Source of the DNA: Candidatus Dormiibacterota bacterium | GTDB lineage: Bacteria > Chloroflexota > Dormibacteria > Aeolococcales > Aeolococcaceae | Direction: 5' to 3' | Length of the DNA: 45,154 nt | Assembly (NCBI GenBank): GCA_003132525.1 | Contig: PKXZ01000016.1 | Coordinates: forward strand, 46,899 to 92,052 | Part shown: in pieces, positions 15,954 through 27,241 of the stretch | Numbering within the stretch: the first letter of the stretch is position 1 | Layout: every line of letters begins with the position of its first letter | Program-made: the position numbers and the translations under genes | The notes under the pieces: generated by a model | Told to the model about the DNA's origin: nothing | Database searches by the model: none | The model's input: only the letters and a program-made list of their open reading frames with translations

Positions 15954-17231
15954 GTGCCTGGGATGTCGGAGTCATTGGTGGAATCCCGCCTCACGTACGT
16001 TCGAATTCGCTGGGTCATCCTCTTTGCGTGCGCGCTGACTCTGGGCTACCTGCTCGCAGGCGCGCACGTCTCACCCAAAGGCATCGGCGAGAGCGACTTC
16101 ACCAGCTTTTATGGCGCCGCGACGCTGCTGCGCGAGGGCCACGGTGCCGGGATCTACAACCCCGCACTGCAGGAGTCGATGCACGCGGCGCTCGTGTTTC
16201 CCGATCGGATCGGAAATCTCCCGTTCGTCGATCCTCCCGCGGCCGCGGCAATCCTCGTACCCATGACGTTTCTCCCGCTCGATGTCGCCTACCACGTCTG
16301 GGGCATGTTCGAGTTCGGCGTTCTTCTCCTCGCGGTGCTCATCGCGGTCCGCAGCGCTCCGTGGCCCTCGTCGACTCCGCGCCGTTGGAAGTACGCGGCC
16401 GTTTTCGCGGCGATGGCGGGAGCCGGAACCTACGGAGTTGTGGTCGAGGCGCAGTGGACGCCGTTCCTTGCGCTCGGTCTGGCGCTGGCGTATCGACAAT
16501 GGAGATCTGGGAACCTGGCGGGCGGCGCGTTCGTGCTCGTCCTCTCCGCTGGACTGACCAAACCGCACCTGGCGCTCGTGCTCGGGGCGTTCCTGTTGGG
16601 CTGGCGCGACCGCCGGCTGCTCAGCGGCGCACTTGCCGGCGCAGTGACGGCCGTTCTGGCCAACCTCGTCGTGGCCGGTCCTCAGGGACTTACCGGCTTC
16701 GTCCACCTCGCAGTGACTTCGCAGAGCCAGTGGGCCCTGTCAACGTACGCCAGCTTCGTCAGCCTCCCGGCCCTCTTGTTCGGCCATTCCACAGCCACAT
16801 ACGTCGTCGCTGGCGTTGCAGCGCTTGTTGCTTGCGCAGTGGGATGGTGGCTCGGCAACGCAGTCCGGCACCGCAGCGGGCGACTTGAGGTTGCGCTGGC
16901 TTCGGCGGCCGTGCTGTCTCTCCTCGCGGCGCCGCATGCACTGGTCCACGACACGTCCATGCTCGCGCCCGCAGCGGTGTGGATGTTCGCGTGGGCGGCG
17001 TCGCGAACGTCAACAGACCCGGTCGCCCGTCCGTCAGTGCTTGCGATCGGAGCGGCCTGGTTCATGATCGCGGCTGCCGGCCTGGCGTCGGTTATCGCCG
17101 TTGGTATTCCGCTGGGTTGGGCTCTCGCCGCGACGCTCGTCGCAGTGGCAACGCTCGGTGCCATCGTGTCGCTGGCACCAGTTCGCCACACACCCAGTGT
17201 GCTGCGAATTGCGGTGCCGATCCACCAGTAA
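15954..17231 (+). CDS. GT87-family polyprenol-dependent mannosyl/arabinosyltransferase-like membrane protein
   Basis: The 425-residue polytopic inner-membrane protein has about ten hydrophobic helices. The first extracytoplasmic loop, GIGESDFTSFYGAATLLREG (about 43-62) followed by GIYNPALQ, carries the acidic residue and pattern of GT87 (DUF2029) GT-C glycosyltransferases. Members use polyprenyl-phosphate sugars to build lipoglycans or modify surface polysaccharides. TKPHLALVLG (about 202-211) is another typical element. The start is the GTG at 15954 or the ATG at 15963. It is convergent with another large membrane protein, with stops 8 nt apart, and lies in the patch next to tRNA-Arg. The acceptor is unknown. 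Confidence 0.8.
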   Translation: MPGMSESLVESRLTYVRIRWVILFACALTLGYLLAGAHVSPKGIGESDFTSFYGAATLLREGHGAGIYNPALQESMHAALVFPDRIGNLPFVDPPAAAAILVPMTFLPLDVAYHVWGMFEFGVLLLAVLIAVRSAPWPSSTPRRWKYAAVFAAMAGAGTYGVVVEAQWTPFLALGLALAYRQWRSGNLAGGAFVLVLSAGLTKPHLALVLGAFLLGWRDRRLLSGALAGAVTAVLANLVVAGPQGLTGFVHLAVTSQSQWALSTYASFVSLPALLFGHSTATYVVAGVAALVACAVGWWLGNAVRHRSGRLEVALASAAVLSLLAAPHALVHDTSMLAPAAVWMFAWAASRTSTDPVARPSVLAIGAAWFMIAAAGLASVIAVGIPLGWALAATLVAVATLGAIVSLAPVRHTPSVLRIAVPIHQ

Positions 17232-17239
17232 CCCGCGAG

Positions 17240-19240
17240 CTACTTCAACTCCTGGAGCTGGCCATAACCAAGGCCGTGCAGGCTGACAGGCTCATAGAGC
17301 CCGCATGCACCAGTGCCAAACGCGGCGACGGCGTTTGACGAGAGCACCAGCCATCGTGAGTGGTGATCGTCGAGATACTGGCACTCGATCTGGATGACGC
17401 TCCGATCGCTTGCGGGCGAAAGCGCATACGGGAACAGGTCCGTGCCGCTCGGTACATGCAACGCGAGTGCCACGTAATTGAAGCTCTCACCAAGGTAGGT
17501 CAGCGATCCCGGCCTACCGGCCGTGTACGTACGGGCGCGGTCGACGGCCGCGACGACTTGCGGCAAATCGTATGTCGTAAATCCACCTCCTGCGGGTGGA
17601 TGGACAAGCTCCGTGCTCGCCAGAATCGGCTCAGGGGCGAGCAACGCCGATGCCAGGCAGAGGCAGGCGAAGATGCCGACAGGAAACAGGGTCACCTTGC
17701 CGTACAGGCCGCTCCACGCCGTTGGGTTGCGCCGAGCGTCTCGAGCCCGGGCAAACTCCTTGGTGTGTAGCGCGATTGACGCCAAGCAGGCCACGCACAC
17801 GCCGCAGGGAAGGAGCATCGTTTGCAGCTGTCCCGCCGCGTAACCGCGATTCATGTAGTACGCCAACCCTACGGTGGACCATGTTCCGACGAATGCCAGA
17901 GCAATCGCCGCTCGATTGAGCAGCACATCGTCGGAAGTCCGCTGGCGCCGTCGTGCAGCGATCAGGGCCCAGCCCGTCGCCGTCGAGCTGATGATGATCG
18001 GCACGACCACAAGCACTGGGCCTGGAACCTGGATTGGCGCTGACCCCATCCCCGACTCGGCGAGTTTTGCGAAGGCGCCGACGAAGCTCAGGTTCAGTGG
18101 CGACCCGATCGCCAGGAGGAACAGCGGATATACGGCGAGGCCTATGACCAGCCCCAGCAGCCAGCTTCCGAGCGCCCGCCAGCGGACCGACGACGTCGGG
18201 ACCACAAGGACCATCAGGCCGTATGTCGCCATTGCGGCCACTCCGAAGTCCTGGGAATTCCAGGCGATGAGACCACACAGCGCGCCAACGGCAACGAGTC
18301 GCCGAACACGCAGTATGCCGCGGTACATGAGGACGAGATCCTTCAGGCCGACGGCCGCGATGAGGAATCCCGACAGCAATCGAATTGCGAGTTCCTGAAA
18401 CAGGCTGCCAATCGAACTGATGTCGCCAGTGACATGAGATGTGACGTAGGTGATCGGGACGACCAGCGCCAGCGCGAGGATCCATCCTTTATCCGCGAGC
18501 ACGCGCTTTGCAGTCCAGACGGCGAGGGCGACAGTGACGAAGCCAAGTCCGGTCAGCATGATGGCGATCACGCTCACGAGATTCAGTGGCGAGAGCACGC
18601 CTTTGAGCGGCTCGAGCACCCAACCGTAGAGTGCGGTGTACTGCGGAATGAATGACGAGTCGGGGACGTTGCCGGCGGCCGGCCCAAGGAGGTCGTTGAT
18701 CTCATTGAGATTGTTGTTGACCGCCGGCATGTAGTCGATTGTTCGAACCGCACCCAGAGCGTCGAACAGGCACACGGCGATCACAACCATGCCGAGAACG
18801 ATTCGGAGCAGCACCGTGAGGCGGCGGGGCGGCCATGTTGCCCCGACGAGAAGTAGTAGCGCCACTGTCGCCAACGCCACATCGAACCCAAAACCTTCCC
18901 AGTACCCAAAGTTGAGCAGTTGTGGTCGTTCGATCGTCCAGATCCCCCAGAGGAGACCCAGCGACGCCGCGACTGCGAGGACGACGTCGACACGGAGAGA
19001 GCGACTAAATCGTACGAACACAACCGTGATCGCGGCGGCGATGATCAGGACGGCAATGTAGAGCGATTTGTTGACGCTTCCGGTCGCGTTGTTGTTGAAC
19101 GCAAACGTGGCAACAACCAGGATGAGCAGTGTCGCTGTCACCACTCTTGGCACAAGCGCAGTGAGGGCGCGATGCTCGATCGTCGCCGGTATTTGCGGGT
19201 GGTTTTCGTGCTCGTCGCTGCCACGCTGATCGGCCGTCAC
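17240..19240 (-). CDS. Large polytopic membrane protein, possible GT-C-type glycosyltransferase
   Basis: The protein is unrecognised in detail. It has about 666 residues from the GTG at 19240; the frame stays open to a TTG at 19315 and a later GTG near 19156 is also possible, so the N-terminus is uncertain. There are about twelve or more hydrophobic helices up to residue ~540. A C-terminal extracytoplasmic domain of about 110 residues follows, with Cys residues (IECQYLDD, FGTGACGLYEP). The size and topology resemble GT-C glycosyltransferases or oligosaccharide-processing proteins, but I see no diagnostic DxD-type loop. Third-position AT content is visibly higher than in flanking genes, suggesting acquisition. 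It points head-away from an acetyltransferase remnant. Confidence 0.7.
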   Translation of the reverse strand: MTADQRGSDEHENHPQIPATIEHRALTALVPRVVTATLLILVVATFAFNNNATGSVNKSLYIAVLIIAAAITVVFVRFSRSLRVDVVLAVAASLGLLWGIWTIERPQLLNFGYWEGFGFDVALATVALLLLVGATWPPRRLTVLLRIVLGMVVIAVCLFDALGAVRTIDYMPAVNNNLNEINDLLGPAAGNVPDSSFIPQYTALYGWVLEPLKGVLSPLNLVSVIAIMLTGLGFVTVALAVWTAKRVLADKGWILALALVVPITYVTSHVTGDISSIGSLFQELAIRLLSGFLIAAVGLKDLVLMYRGILRVRRLVAVGALCGLIAWNSQDFGVAAMATYGLMVLVVPTSSVRWRALGSWLLGLVIGLAVYPLFLLAIGSPLNLSFVGAFAKLAESGMGSAPIQVPGPVLVVVPIIISSTATGWALIAARRRQRTSDDVLLNRAAIALAFVGTWSTVGLAYYMNRGYAAGQLQTMLLPCGVCVACLASIALHTKEFARARDARRNPTAWSGLYGKVTLFPVGIFACLCLASALLAPEPILASTELVHPPAGGGFTTYDLPQVVAAVDRARTYTAGRPGSLTYLGESFNYVALALHVPSGTDLFPYALSPASDRSVIQIECQYLDDHHSRWLVLSSNAVAAFGTGACGLYEPVSLHGLGYGQLQELK

Positions 19241-19305
19241 AGCGCTATCCGACGGCGGGGGCTGTAGGAGACAGGGCGTCGAAAGTCGTCCCGGCGATCG
19301 AACGC

Positions 19306-19711
19306 TTGACGCCAATTGTTGGACACGCGGCTTCGAGTGGGCACGTCAAACGGCGAGGATACCCGGAGAATTCCGCAGTGGCCGCCGCGCACGGAGAGCA
19401 AAGTCCGTTCGGCTACTACCGGATCACGCGCCTGGCCGACGGGCGGGCCATCGGCGGGCTCGGCTTTCAAGGGGCAGCCGGAGGACGGCAGCGTCGAGAT
19501 CGGCTACGGCCTAACTCCCTCCGGCCGCGGCCATGGCTACGCCACGGAGGCGGTTATCGCGCTGCTGGCCGTCGCCGCCGACCACGGGGTGTCCAGGGTG
19601 ATCGCCGACACGACCCTGGACAACATTGCCTCGCAACGGACGCTGGTCCGAGCCGGATTCCGCCTGGTGAGCAGCAACGCTGAGCTCCCCTATTACGAGG
19701 TGCTCCTCTAA
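19306..19711 (+). pseudogene. Truncated, frameshifted GNAT (RimJ/RimL-like) acetyltransferase
   Basis: Two frames join into one acetyltransferase. The frame from 19306 gives RGYPENSAVAAAHGEQ, SPFGYYRITRLADGR and AIGGLGF. From about 19467 the sense continues one frame over with KGQPEDGSVEIGYGLTPSGR, then GHGYATEAVIALL (acetyl-CoA motif A) and a normal C-terminus ending at 19711. A single extra base near 19467-19475 explains the shift. The usual first 25-30 residues of the family (a TxRLxLR-type strand) are missing as well. It is therefore most likely a decayed gene rather than a sequencing slip, although the frameshift alone could be an assembly error. Confidence 0.7.
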
Positions 19712-19829
19712 CGGAACACCACTCCGTAATTGACGATCCGAGACACCAACAAGCACTCGCTCAGGAAGCGGTGGCCCGTCGAGGGTGACGAGGTCTCGAA
19801 CGCTCACATCCCCTCGCGCGAATCTGGGC

Positions 19830-19907
<78 letters not shown>

Positions 19908-20015
19908 GCGCCAGAGCCCCGACTGTACCCCATAGGACCTTAACCAATACGGGGCGGCACCCCCAGGGCCGGTCGCGGCATGATTCAAGTTCAGAGGCTC
20001 AACGGAGGTGCATCC

Positions 20016-21908
20016 ATGGCAGTGACCGGCAGCGTCGAGACAGGAGCGCTTCCTGCGCTCGATTTCGTGGGTGAGGTCGCGAACCAGATCCGCATCGACG
20101 GGATCCGGGCGAGCACCAAGGCAGGGTCGGGTCATCCGACCTCCAGCATGTCGGCCGCCGACCTGATCACCGTCCTGGCGGCGCGCCACCTCCGCTACGA
20201 CTTCGCCAATCCGAAGCTGCCCAACAACGACCACCTCATCTTCTCCAAGGGCCACGCCTCGCCACTCCTCTATGGCCTGTATAAGGCCGTTGGCGCGATC
20301 ACCGACGAGGAGCTGATGACCTACCGAACCTTCGGCTCCCGGCTCGAGGGCCACCCGACCCCGATCATCCCCTGGGTGGACGTGGCCACCGGCTCGCTCG
20401 GCCAGGGACTGGCGATCGCGGTGGGAGTCGCCCTCGCGGGCAAGTACCTCGACCGCCTCCCCTTCCATATCTGGGTGCTCTGCGGCGACAGCGAGCTCGC
20501 CGAGGGCTCGATCTGGGAGGCGCTGGACAAGGCGGGGCACTACGGGCTCTCCAACCTCACGGCCATCTTCGACATCAACCGCCTCGGCCAGCGCGGACCG
20601 ACCGAGTACGAGTGGGACCTCGAGGTCTATCGGCGCCGTGTTGAAGCATTTGGGTGCCGTGCGATCGTCATCGACGGCCACAACCTCGCCGAGATCGACG
20701 AGGCGATGACCTCCGCGCGCTCGGATGGCGACCGCCCGAGCGTCGTGATCGCCCGCACGATCAAGGGCAAGGGCTTCAAGGAGATCGAGAACAAGGAAGG
20801 GTGGCACGGCAAGGCGCTGCCACCGGACATGGCCGAACGCGCGATCGCCGAGCTCGGTGGCGAGCGCGATCTGCGCATCGACGTCCGGCCTCCCGAACCG
20901 CTCGAATCCTTTCAACTCAATGCCGCCGACACGACGCTGACTCTTCCGACGTACAAGCTCGGCGACAAGGTCGCGACGCGCAAGGCGTACGGAGACACGC
21001 TACGTGCGCTCGGAGCCCGGCATGAGGTAGTGGCACTCGACGGCGAAGTGAGCAACTCGACCCACGCCGACGAGTTCAAGGACGCCTACCCGGACCGGTT
21101 CTTCGAGATGTTCATCGCGGAGCAGGAGATGGTCGCGAGCGCGGTCGGTCTCTCGGTGCGCGGATACACAGCGTTCGCGTCCACGTTCGCGGCATTCTTT
21201 TCTCGTGCATACGATTTTGTACGCATGGCGGGGATTTCCCAGGTGAATCTGCGTCTCTCCGGCTCGCATGCGGGCTGCGAGATCGGTGCCGACGGTCCAT
21301 CCCAGATGGCGCTGGAGGACATCGCCTCGCTGCGCGCGGTGCACACGTCGACGGTGCTGTATCCAAGTGACGCTGTTTCCGCGGCAAAGCTCATCGTTCA
21401 GATGGCGGATCTCGGCGGCATCAGCTACGTCCGCACCACCCGCGGCGCATACCCGGTGATCTACGACAACGACGAGGAATTCCCCATCGGTGGTTCCAAG
21501 GTGATCCGTCAATCCAGCAACGACGTGGTCACCCTGATCGGCGCCGGCGTGACCCTGCACGCGTGCATCGCCGCGGCCGAACGGTTGTCGGAGAGCGGTA
21601 CCGCCTGCCGCGTCATCGATCTCTACTCGGTCAAGCCGGTGGACGTCGCAACGCTGCGCGAAGCAAGCGACGCAACGGCGGGACGCTTCGTCATCGTCGA
21701 GGATCACTATCCGCAAGGCGGCATCGGTGCCGCCGTGATGGAGGCCCTCGCGCTTGATGACAATCCACCACGCGTCACCCATCTCGCGGTGCGCGATCTT
21801 CCGGGCTCCGCCAGCCCCGAGGAGTTGATGGCTGCCGCCGGAATCGACGCCGACGCGATCGTCGCCGCGGTGAACATCCTGGTCGGCGCGCTCGCGGAGG
21901 CACGCTAG
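20016..21908 (+). CDS. tkt: Transketolase
   Basis: This ThDP enzyme transfers two-carbon ketol units between pentose and triose/hexose phosphates. The ATG at 20016 is fixed by GGAGG at 20004-20008 with 7-nt spacing, giving 630 residues. The N-terminal ThDP domain shows SGHPTSSMSAA (38-48), DHLIFSKGHASP (72-83), DVATGSLGQG (122-131) and the ThDP motif, which here starts GDSE (157-160) instead of GDGE and ends near N188. The middle domain carries the catalytic Glu in MFIAEQEM. The pattern is closest to the shorter animal-type transketolases, not the 660-residue Escherichia coli type. It is the first gene of the pentose phosphate operon, and the next gene starts directly after its stop. Confidence 0.95.
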   Translation: MAVTGSVETGALPALDFVGEVANQIRIDGIRASTKAGSGHPTSSMSAADLITVLAARHLRYDFANPKLPNNDHLIFSKGHASPLLYGLYKAVGAITDEELMTYRTFGSRLEGHPTPIIPWVDVATGSLGQGLAIAVGVALAGKYLDRLPFHIWVLCGDSELAEGSIWEALDKAGHYGLSNLTAIFDINRLGQRGPTEYEWDLEVYRRRVEAFGCRAIVIDGHNLAEIDEAMTSARSDGDRPSVVIARTIKGKGFKEIENKEGWHGKALPPDMAERAIAELGGERDLRIDVRPPEPLESFQLNAADTTLTLPTYKLGDKVATRKAYGDTLRALGARHEVVALDGEVSNSTHADEFKDAYPDRFFEMFIAEQEMVASAVGLSVRGYTAFASTFAAFFSRAYDFVRMAGISQVNLRLSGSHAGCEIGADGPSQMALEDIASLRAVHTSTVLYPSDAVSAAKLIVQMADLGGISYVRTTRGAYPVIYDNDEEFPIGGSKVIRQSSNDVVTLIGAGVTLHACIAAAERLSESGTACRVIDLYSVKPVDVATLREASDATAGRFVIVEDHYPQGGIGAAVMEALALDDNPPRVTHLAVRDLPGSASPEELMAAAGIDADAIVAAVNILVGALAEAR

Positions 21909-24722
21909 ATGAGCAACCCGCTGCAGCAGCTGGGCGAACACGGGCAGTCCGTGTGGCTCGACTTCATCAGCCGCGAGCTGGTGACCACGGGACAGTTGGA
22001 AGAGCGCGTCGCCGACGAGAACGTCACCGGCTTGACAAGCAACCCGACGATCTTCCAGAAGGCGATCGCGGAGGGTTCGCTCTACGACGACCAGATCCGT
22101 GAGTTGATCTCGTCGGGGATCGACGATCCCATGGATGTGTTCACCGAGCTGGCGATCAGCGACATACAGCACGCCGCAGACATCCTCCGTCCCGTGCACG
22201 AGCGCACCTCCGGCGCGGACGGATACGTCAGCCTCGAAGTGCCGCCGGCGCTCTCCCACGACACCGACGCGACCATCGCCACCGCTCGAACGCTGTGGGA
22301 GCGTGTCGACCGGCCGAATCTCATGATCAAGATCCCCGCCACGCTCGAAGGGATGCCGGCAATCCACCGAACGCTCGCGGACGGCCGCAACGTGAACGTC
22401 ACGCTCATCTTCGCGCTGGCGATGCACGAACGCGTCATCGAGCAGTACATCACGGCACTCGAGGACCGCAGTCGCAATGGCGAGTCACTCGATGTGCATT
22501 CCGTTGCGTCATTCTTCGTGAGCCGGGTCGACACGCTGGTGGACAAGCTGCTCGAGCAGAAGCTCGCGGCGGATCCTGGCAACGCGCAGATCGAAGGTCT
22601 CTTCGGCAAGGCCGCGATCGCCAACGCGGTGCTGGCGTACGAGCTATTCGAGCAGCGATTCGGCAGTGACCGCTTCGCGCCGCTGCGCACCGCTGGTGCA
22701 CATGTCCAGCGACCGCTCTGGGCAAGCACCAGCGCCAAGAATCCGAACTACCGCGACGTCGTCTATGCCGAGGCGCTGATCGGTCCAGACACCGTGGACA
22801 CAATGCCTCCGGCGACCATCGAGGCATTCAAGGACCACGGCGTCGTGGCAGGCGACACTGTCAAGTCCGACTATGCGGGCGCTCATCGCGTGATGGACCA
22901 GCTCGCCGACGTCGGGATCAACATGGATGCGGTCACGCAGCAGCTGCTCGATGATGGCGTCAAGCAGTTCGCCGACTCGTACGACGCGTTGATCCGCGGC
23001 ATTGCCGAGAAGATCGACTCGTTCGGCTCCGCTTACACGAAACGGCAGCACATCGAGACCGGAGCGACCGCCGTGCCGCTCAACACACCGGCCGCATCCG
23101 AGATCGCCACACGCATCTGGCACCGCGACCCGAATCTCTGGAAGCCCGGAGACGCAGCCCACGCCAAGGTGATCAACAACCGGCTCGGATGGCTCGATGT
23201 CATCGGCGCAATGCACGAGCGCCTCCCGGCCCTACAAGCCCTCGCCGTCGAGGTCCGTGAAGCCGGATGGCGCGACTGCGTCCTGCTCGGGATGGGCGGA
23301 TCGAGCCTGTGTCCCGAGGTCTTGCGCCTCTCCTTCGGAAGCACCGAGGGACAGCCGACCCTGCACGTCCTCGACACCACGGACCCCCTGGCCATCATGC
23401 GCGTGACCGGTGCACTCGACCCGGCAAAGACGGGGTACATCGTCTCGAGCAAGTCGGGCACGACCATCGAGACGCTTTCCCACCTGGCGCACTTCTGGGT
23501 GCTCACCCAGACGGTCGGCGACGACACCGGCTCACACTTCATCGCGATCACGGACCCGGGAACATCGCTGGCTGATCTCGCTCGCGAGCGCGGGTTCCGT
23601 CATCTCTACAAGAACCCACCCGACATCGGCGGTCGCTACTCGGCCTTGAGTATGTTCGGTCTCGTCCCCGCGGCGATCATCGGCATCGACATCGAGCGGC
23701 TGCTGGAGCGTGCCGCCAACATGCGCATGACGTGCATGGCCGGCGTGCCCGGTGATCTCAATTGCGGTCTCAGCCTCGGCACCGTCATGGGCGCTTTGCA
23801 CGACCAGGGACGCGACAAGGTCACGATCCTTGCGCCGAAAGCGATCGGGGCCTACTCGTTGTGGGCAGAGCAGCTCATCGCGGAGAGCACCGGCAAGGAG
23901 GGCAAGGGGATCATCCCGATCGGTGACGAGCCGCTCGGCACACCCGACGTGTACTCCGACGATCGCCTGTTTGTCGCGCTGCGCATCGGCGACGACGCCG
24001 CGTTCGATCAGTCGATCGCGGCCCTGAAGGCCGCCGGACATCCGGTGATCACCTTCGACCTGGACGACAAGTACGACCTCGCCGCCGAGTTCTTCCGCTG
24101 GGAGTTCGCCACAGCCGTTGCCGGCGCGCACCTCGCCATCGACCCGTTCGACGAGCCGAACGTCCAGGAGTCGAAGGACAACACCAAGGCAGTCCTGCAG
24201 CAATACGAGCAGACCGGCTCGCTCCCAGACGAACCTGCAGCGGTCACCGACGGGGCCCTGCGTGTGTATGGCGACGTGTCCGGGAACAGCGCATCTGGAG
24301 CGCTCGCCGCGCATCTCGACACCGCGAACCCTGGCGACTACGTCGCCCTGATGGCGTACGTGACCCCCGACGAGGCCAACGAAGCGGCGTTGCAGCACTT
24401 GCGCGTTGCGATCCGTGACTCCCGCAAGATCGCGACCACACTCGGGTTCGGTCCTCGCTTCCTCCACAGCACCGGCCAGCTGCACAAGGGCGGTCCCAAC
24501 ACCGGCGTGTACATTCAGATCACCGCCGACGACGGCACCGACGTGGCCATCCCCGGCGCGCCGTACACGTTCTCGGTCCTCAAGCGTGCCGAGGCAGCGG
24601 GTGATCTGCAGTCGCTGCGCAATCACGGCCGGCGGGTCGTGCGCGTGCACATCGCCGGGCACCTCGATTCAGGGCTCGCAAGCCTCACCGACGCAGTCAG
24701 CGCAACCACGGCGGCGCGCTGA
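21909..24722 (+). CDS. tal-pgi: Bifunctional transaldolase / glucose-6-phosphate isomerase fusion
   Basis: A single 937-residue chain has two enzymes. Residues 1-375 are transaldolase (LTSNPTIFQKAI at 42-53; Schiff-base K141 in LMIKIPAT), which makes fructose 6-phosphate and erythrose 4-phosphate. Residues about 395-937 are phosphoglucose isomerase: LLGMGGSSLCPEV (459-471), SSKSGTTIET (513-522), GGRYSALSMFG (574-584) and AEQLIAESTGKEGKG (653-667). The fusion places the fructose 6-phosphate producer next to the enzyme turning it back into glucose 6-phosphate. The ATG directly follows the transketolase stop and has GGAGG at 21896-21900. Such fusions are known in several bacterial lineages. Neither half shows an obvious missing catalytic residue. 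Confidence 0.95.
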   Translation: MSNPLQQLGEHGQSVWLDFISRELVTTGQLEERVADENVTGLTSNPTIFQKAIAEGSLYDDQIRELISSGIDDPMDVFTELAISDIQHAADILRPVHERTSGADGYVSLEVPPALSHDTDATIATARTLWERVDRPNLMIKIPATLEGMPAIHRTLADGRNVNVTLIFALAMHERVIEQYITALEDRSRNGESLDVHSVASFFVSRVDTLVDKLLEQKLAADPGNAQIEGLFGKAAIANAVLAYELFEQRFGSDRFAPLRTAGAHVQRPLWASTSAKNPNYRDVVYAEALIGPDTVDTMPPATIEAFKDHGVVAGDTVKSDYAGAHRVMDQLADVGINMDAVTQQLLDDGVKQFADSYDALIRGIAEKIDSFGSAYTKRQHIETGATAVPLNTPAASEIATRIWHRDPNLWKPGDAAHAKVINNRLGWLDVIGAMHERLPALQALAVEVREAGWRDCVLLGMGGSSLCPEVLRLSFGSTEGQPTLHVLDTTDPLAIMRVTGALDPAKTGYIVSSKSGTTIETLSHLAHFWVLTQTVGDDTGSHFIAITDPGTSLADLARERGFRHLYKNPPDIGGRYSALSMFGLVPAAIIGIDIERLLERAANMRMTCMAGVPGDLNCGLSLGTVMGALHDQGRDKVTILAPKAIGAYSLWAEQLIAESTGKEGKGIIPIGDEPLGTPDVYSDDRLFVALRIGDDAAFDQSIAALKAAGHPVITFDLDDKYDLAAEFFRWEFATAVAGAHLAIDPFDEPNVQESKDNTKAVLQQYEQTGSLPDEPAAVTDGALRVYGDVSGNSASGALAAHLDTANPGDYVALMAYVTPDEANEAALQHLRVAIRDSRKIATTLGFGPRFLHSTGQLHKGGPNTGVYIQITADDGTDVAIPGAPYTFSVLKRAEAAGDLQSLRNHGRRVVRVHIAGHLDSGLASLTDAVSATTAAR

Positions 24723-24751
24723 GCGCAGCCACACACCGAGGATTCACGACC

Positions 24752-25680
24752 ATGCAGATCGGCTTTGTCGGGCTCGGCAAGATGGGCGCCAACATGGTGC
24801 ACCGGCTCCGCCGCGACGGTAACCATACGGTTGTTGCGTTCGACCCCAACCCGGAAGCGCGCGCGAGTGTTGAGGCCTTCGGCGCGACGACGACAGACAG
24901 TCTCGACAAGCTCGTCGCCGCACTCGACAAGCCGCGCGGCGTCTGGATCATGGTGCCGTCCGGGAAGGTGACCGATGACACCGTTGCTGCGCTGCAGTCG
25001 CTGCTCGAGAAGGGCGACACCATCATCGACGGTGGCAACAGCAACTACCACGACTCGATTGCTCGAGCCGCGAAGAGCGCCGAGCGCGGCATCGGCTTCA
25101 TCGACGCCGGAACCAGCGGCGGTGTCTGGGGGCTCGAGGTCGGGTACTGCCTCATGGCAGGCGGTGACAAAGAAACCGTCGACCACTGGCGCCCGATCTT
25201 CGCCACGCTCGCGCCACCCGACGGATTCCTCCATGTCGGGCCGGCGGGCGCGGGCCACTTCGTGAAAATGGTCCACAACGGCATCGAGTACGGAATGCTC
25301 CAGGCGTACGCCGAGGGGTTCGCCATCATGCAGGCCAAACCGGATTTCGGTGAGCTGGACCTGCACGGCATCGCGCATCTCTGGAACCAGGGGAGCGTGG
25401 TGCGCTCGTGGCTCCTCGAGCTCGCAGAACGGGCATTCGCACGCGATCCGCAGTTGCATCAGCTGCGGGGCTGGGTCGACGACTCCGGCGAGGGACGCTG
25501 GACCATGGAGGAGGCAATGCAGCTGGCAGTTCCCGCTCCCGTGCTCGCGACCTCCCTGATCATGCGGTACCAGTCGCGTCTTCCCGATGGGTTCAGCAAC
25601 AAGGTGATTGCGGCGCTGCGCAACGAATTCGGTGGGCACCCGGTGAAAGCCGAGGCTCCCGCGGAGACTCCGGCATCACA

Positions 25681-25684
<4 letters not shown>
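24752..25684 (+). CDS. gnd: 6-phosphogluconate dehydrogenase, decarboxylating (short GndA type)
   Basis: It oxidatively decarboxylates 6-phosphogluconate to ribulose 5-phosphate and CO2. The 310 residues match the short form, not the 470-residue one. Seen are the Rossmann loop GFVGLGKMGANM (4-15), GGNSNYHDS (94-102), DAGTSGGVWGLEVG (118-131) and the catalytic GHFVKMVHNGIEYGM (168-182, K172). The second strand ends in AFDPNPEAR with D31, where NADP-dependent enzymes have an Asn-Arg pair, so NAD+ is the likelier coenzyme (inference). GAGGA at 24738-24742 supports the ATG. The stop overlaps the apparent zwf start. Confidence 0.95.
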
Positions 25685-27240
<1,556 letters not shown>

Positions 27241-27241
27241 C

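Noticed and set aside
19511..19829. A minus-strand frame opposite the acetyltransferase remnant and into the spacer before tRNA-Arg
   Set aside because: Most of it is antisense to the remnant. The 35 residues in the spacer match nothing I recognise and have no convincing start signal.
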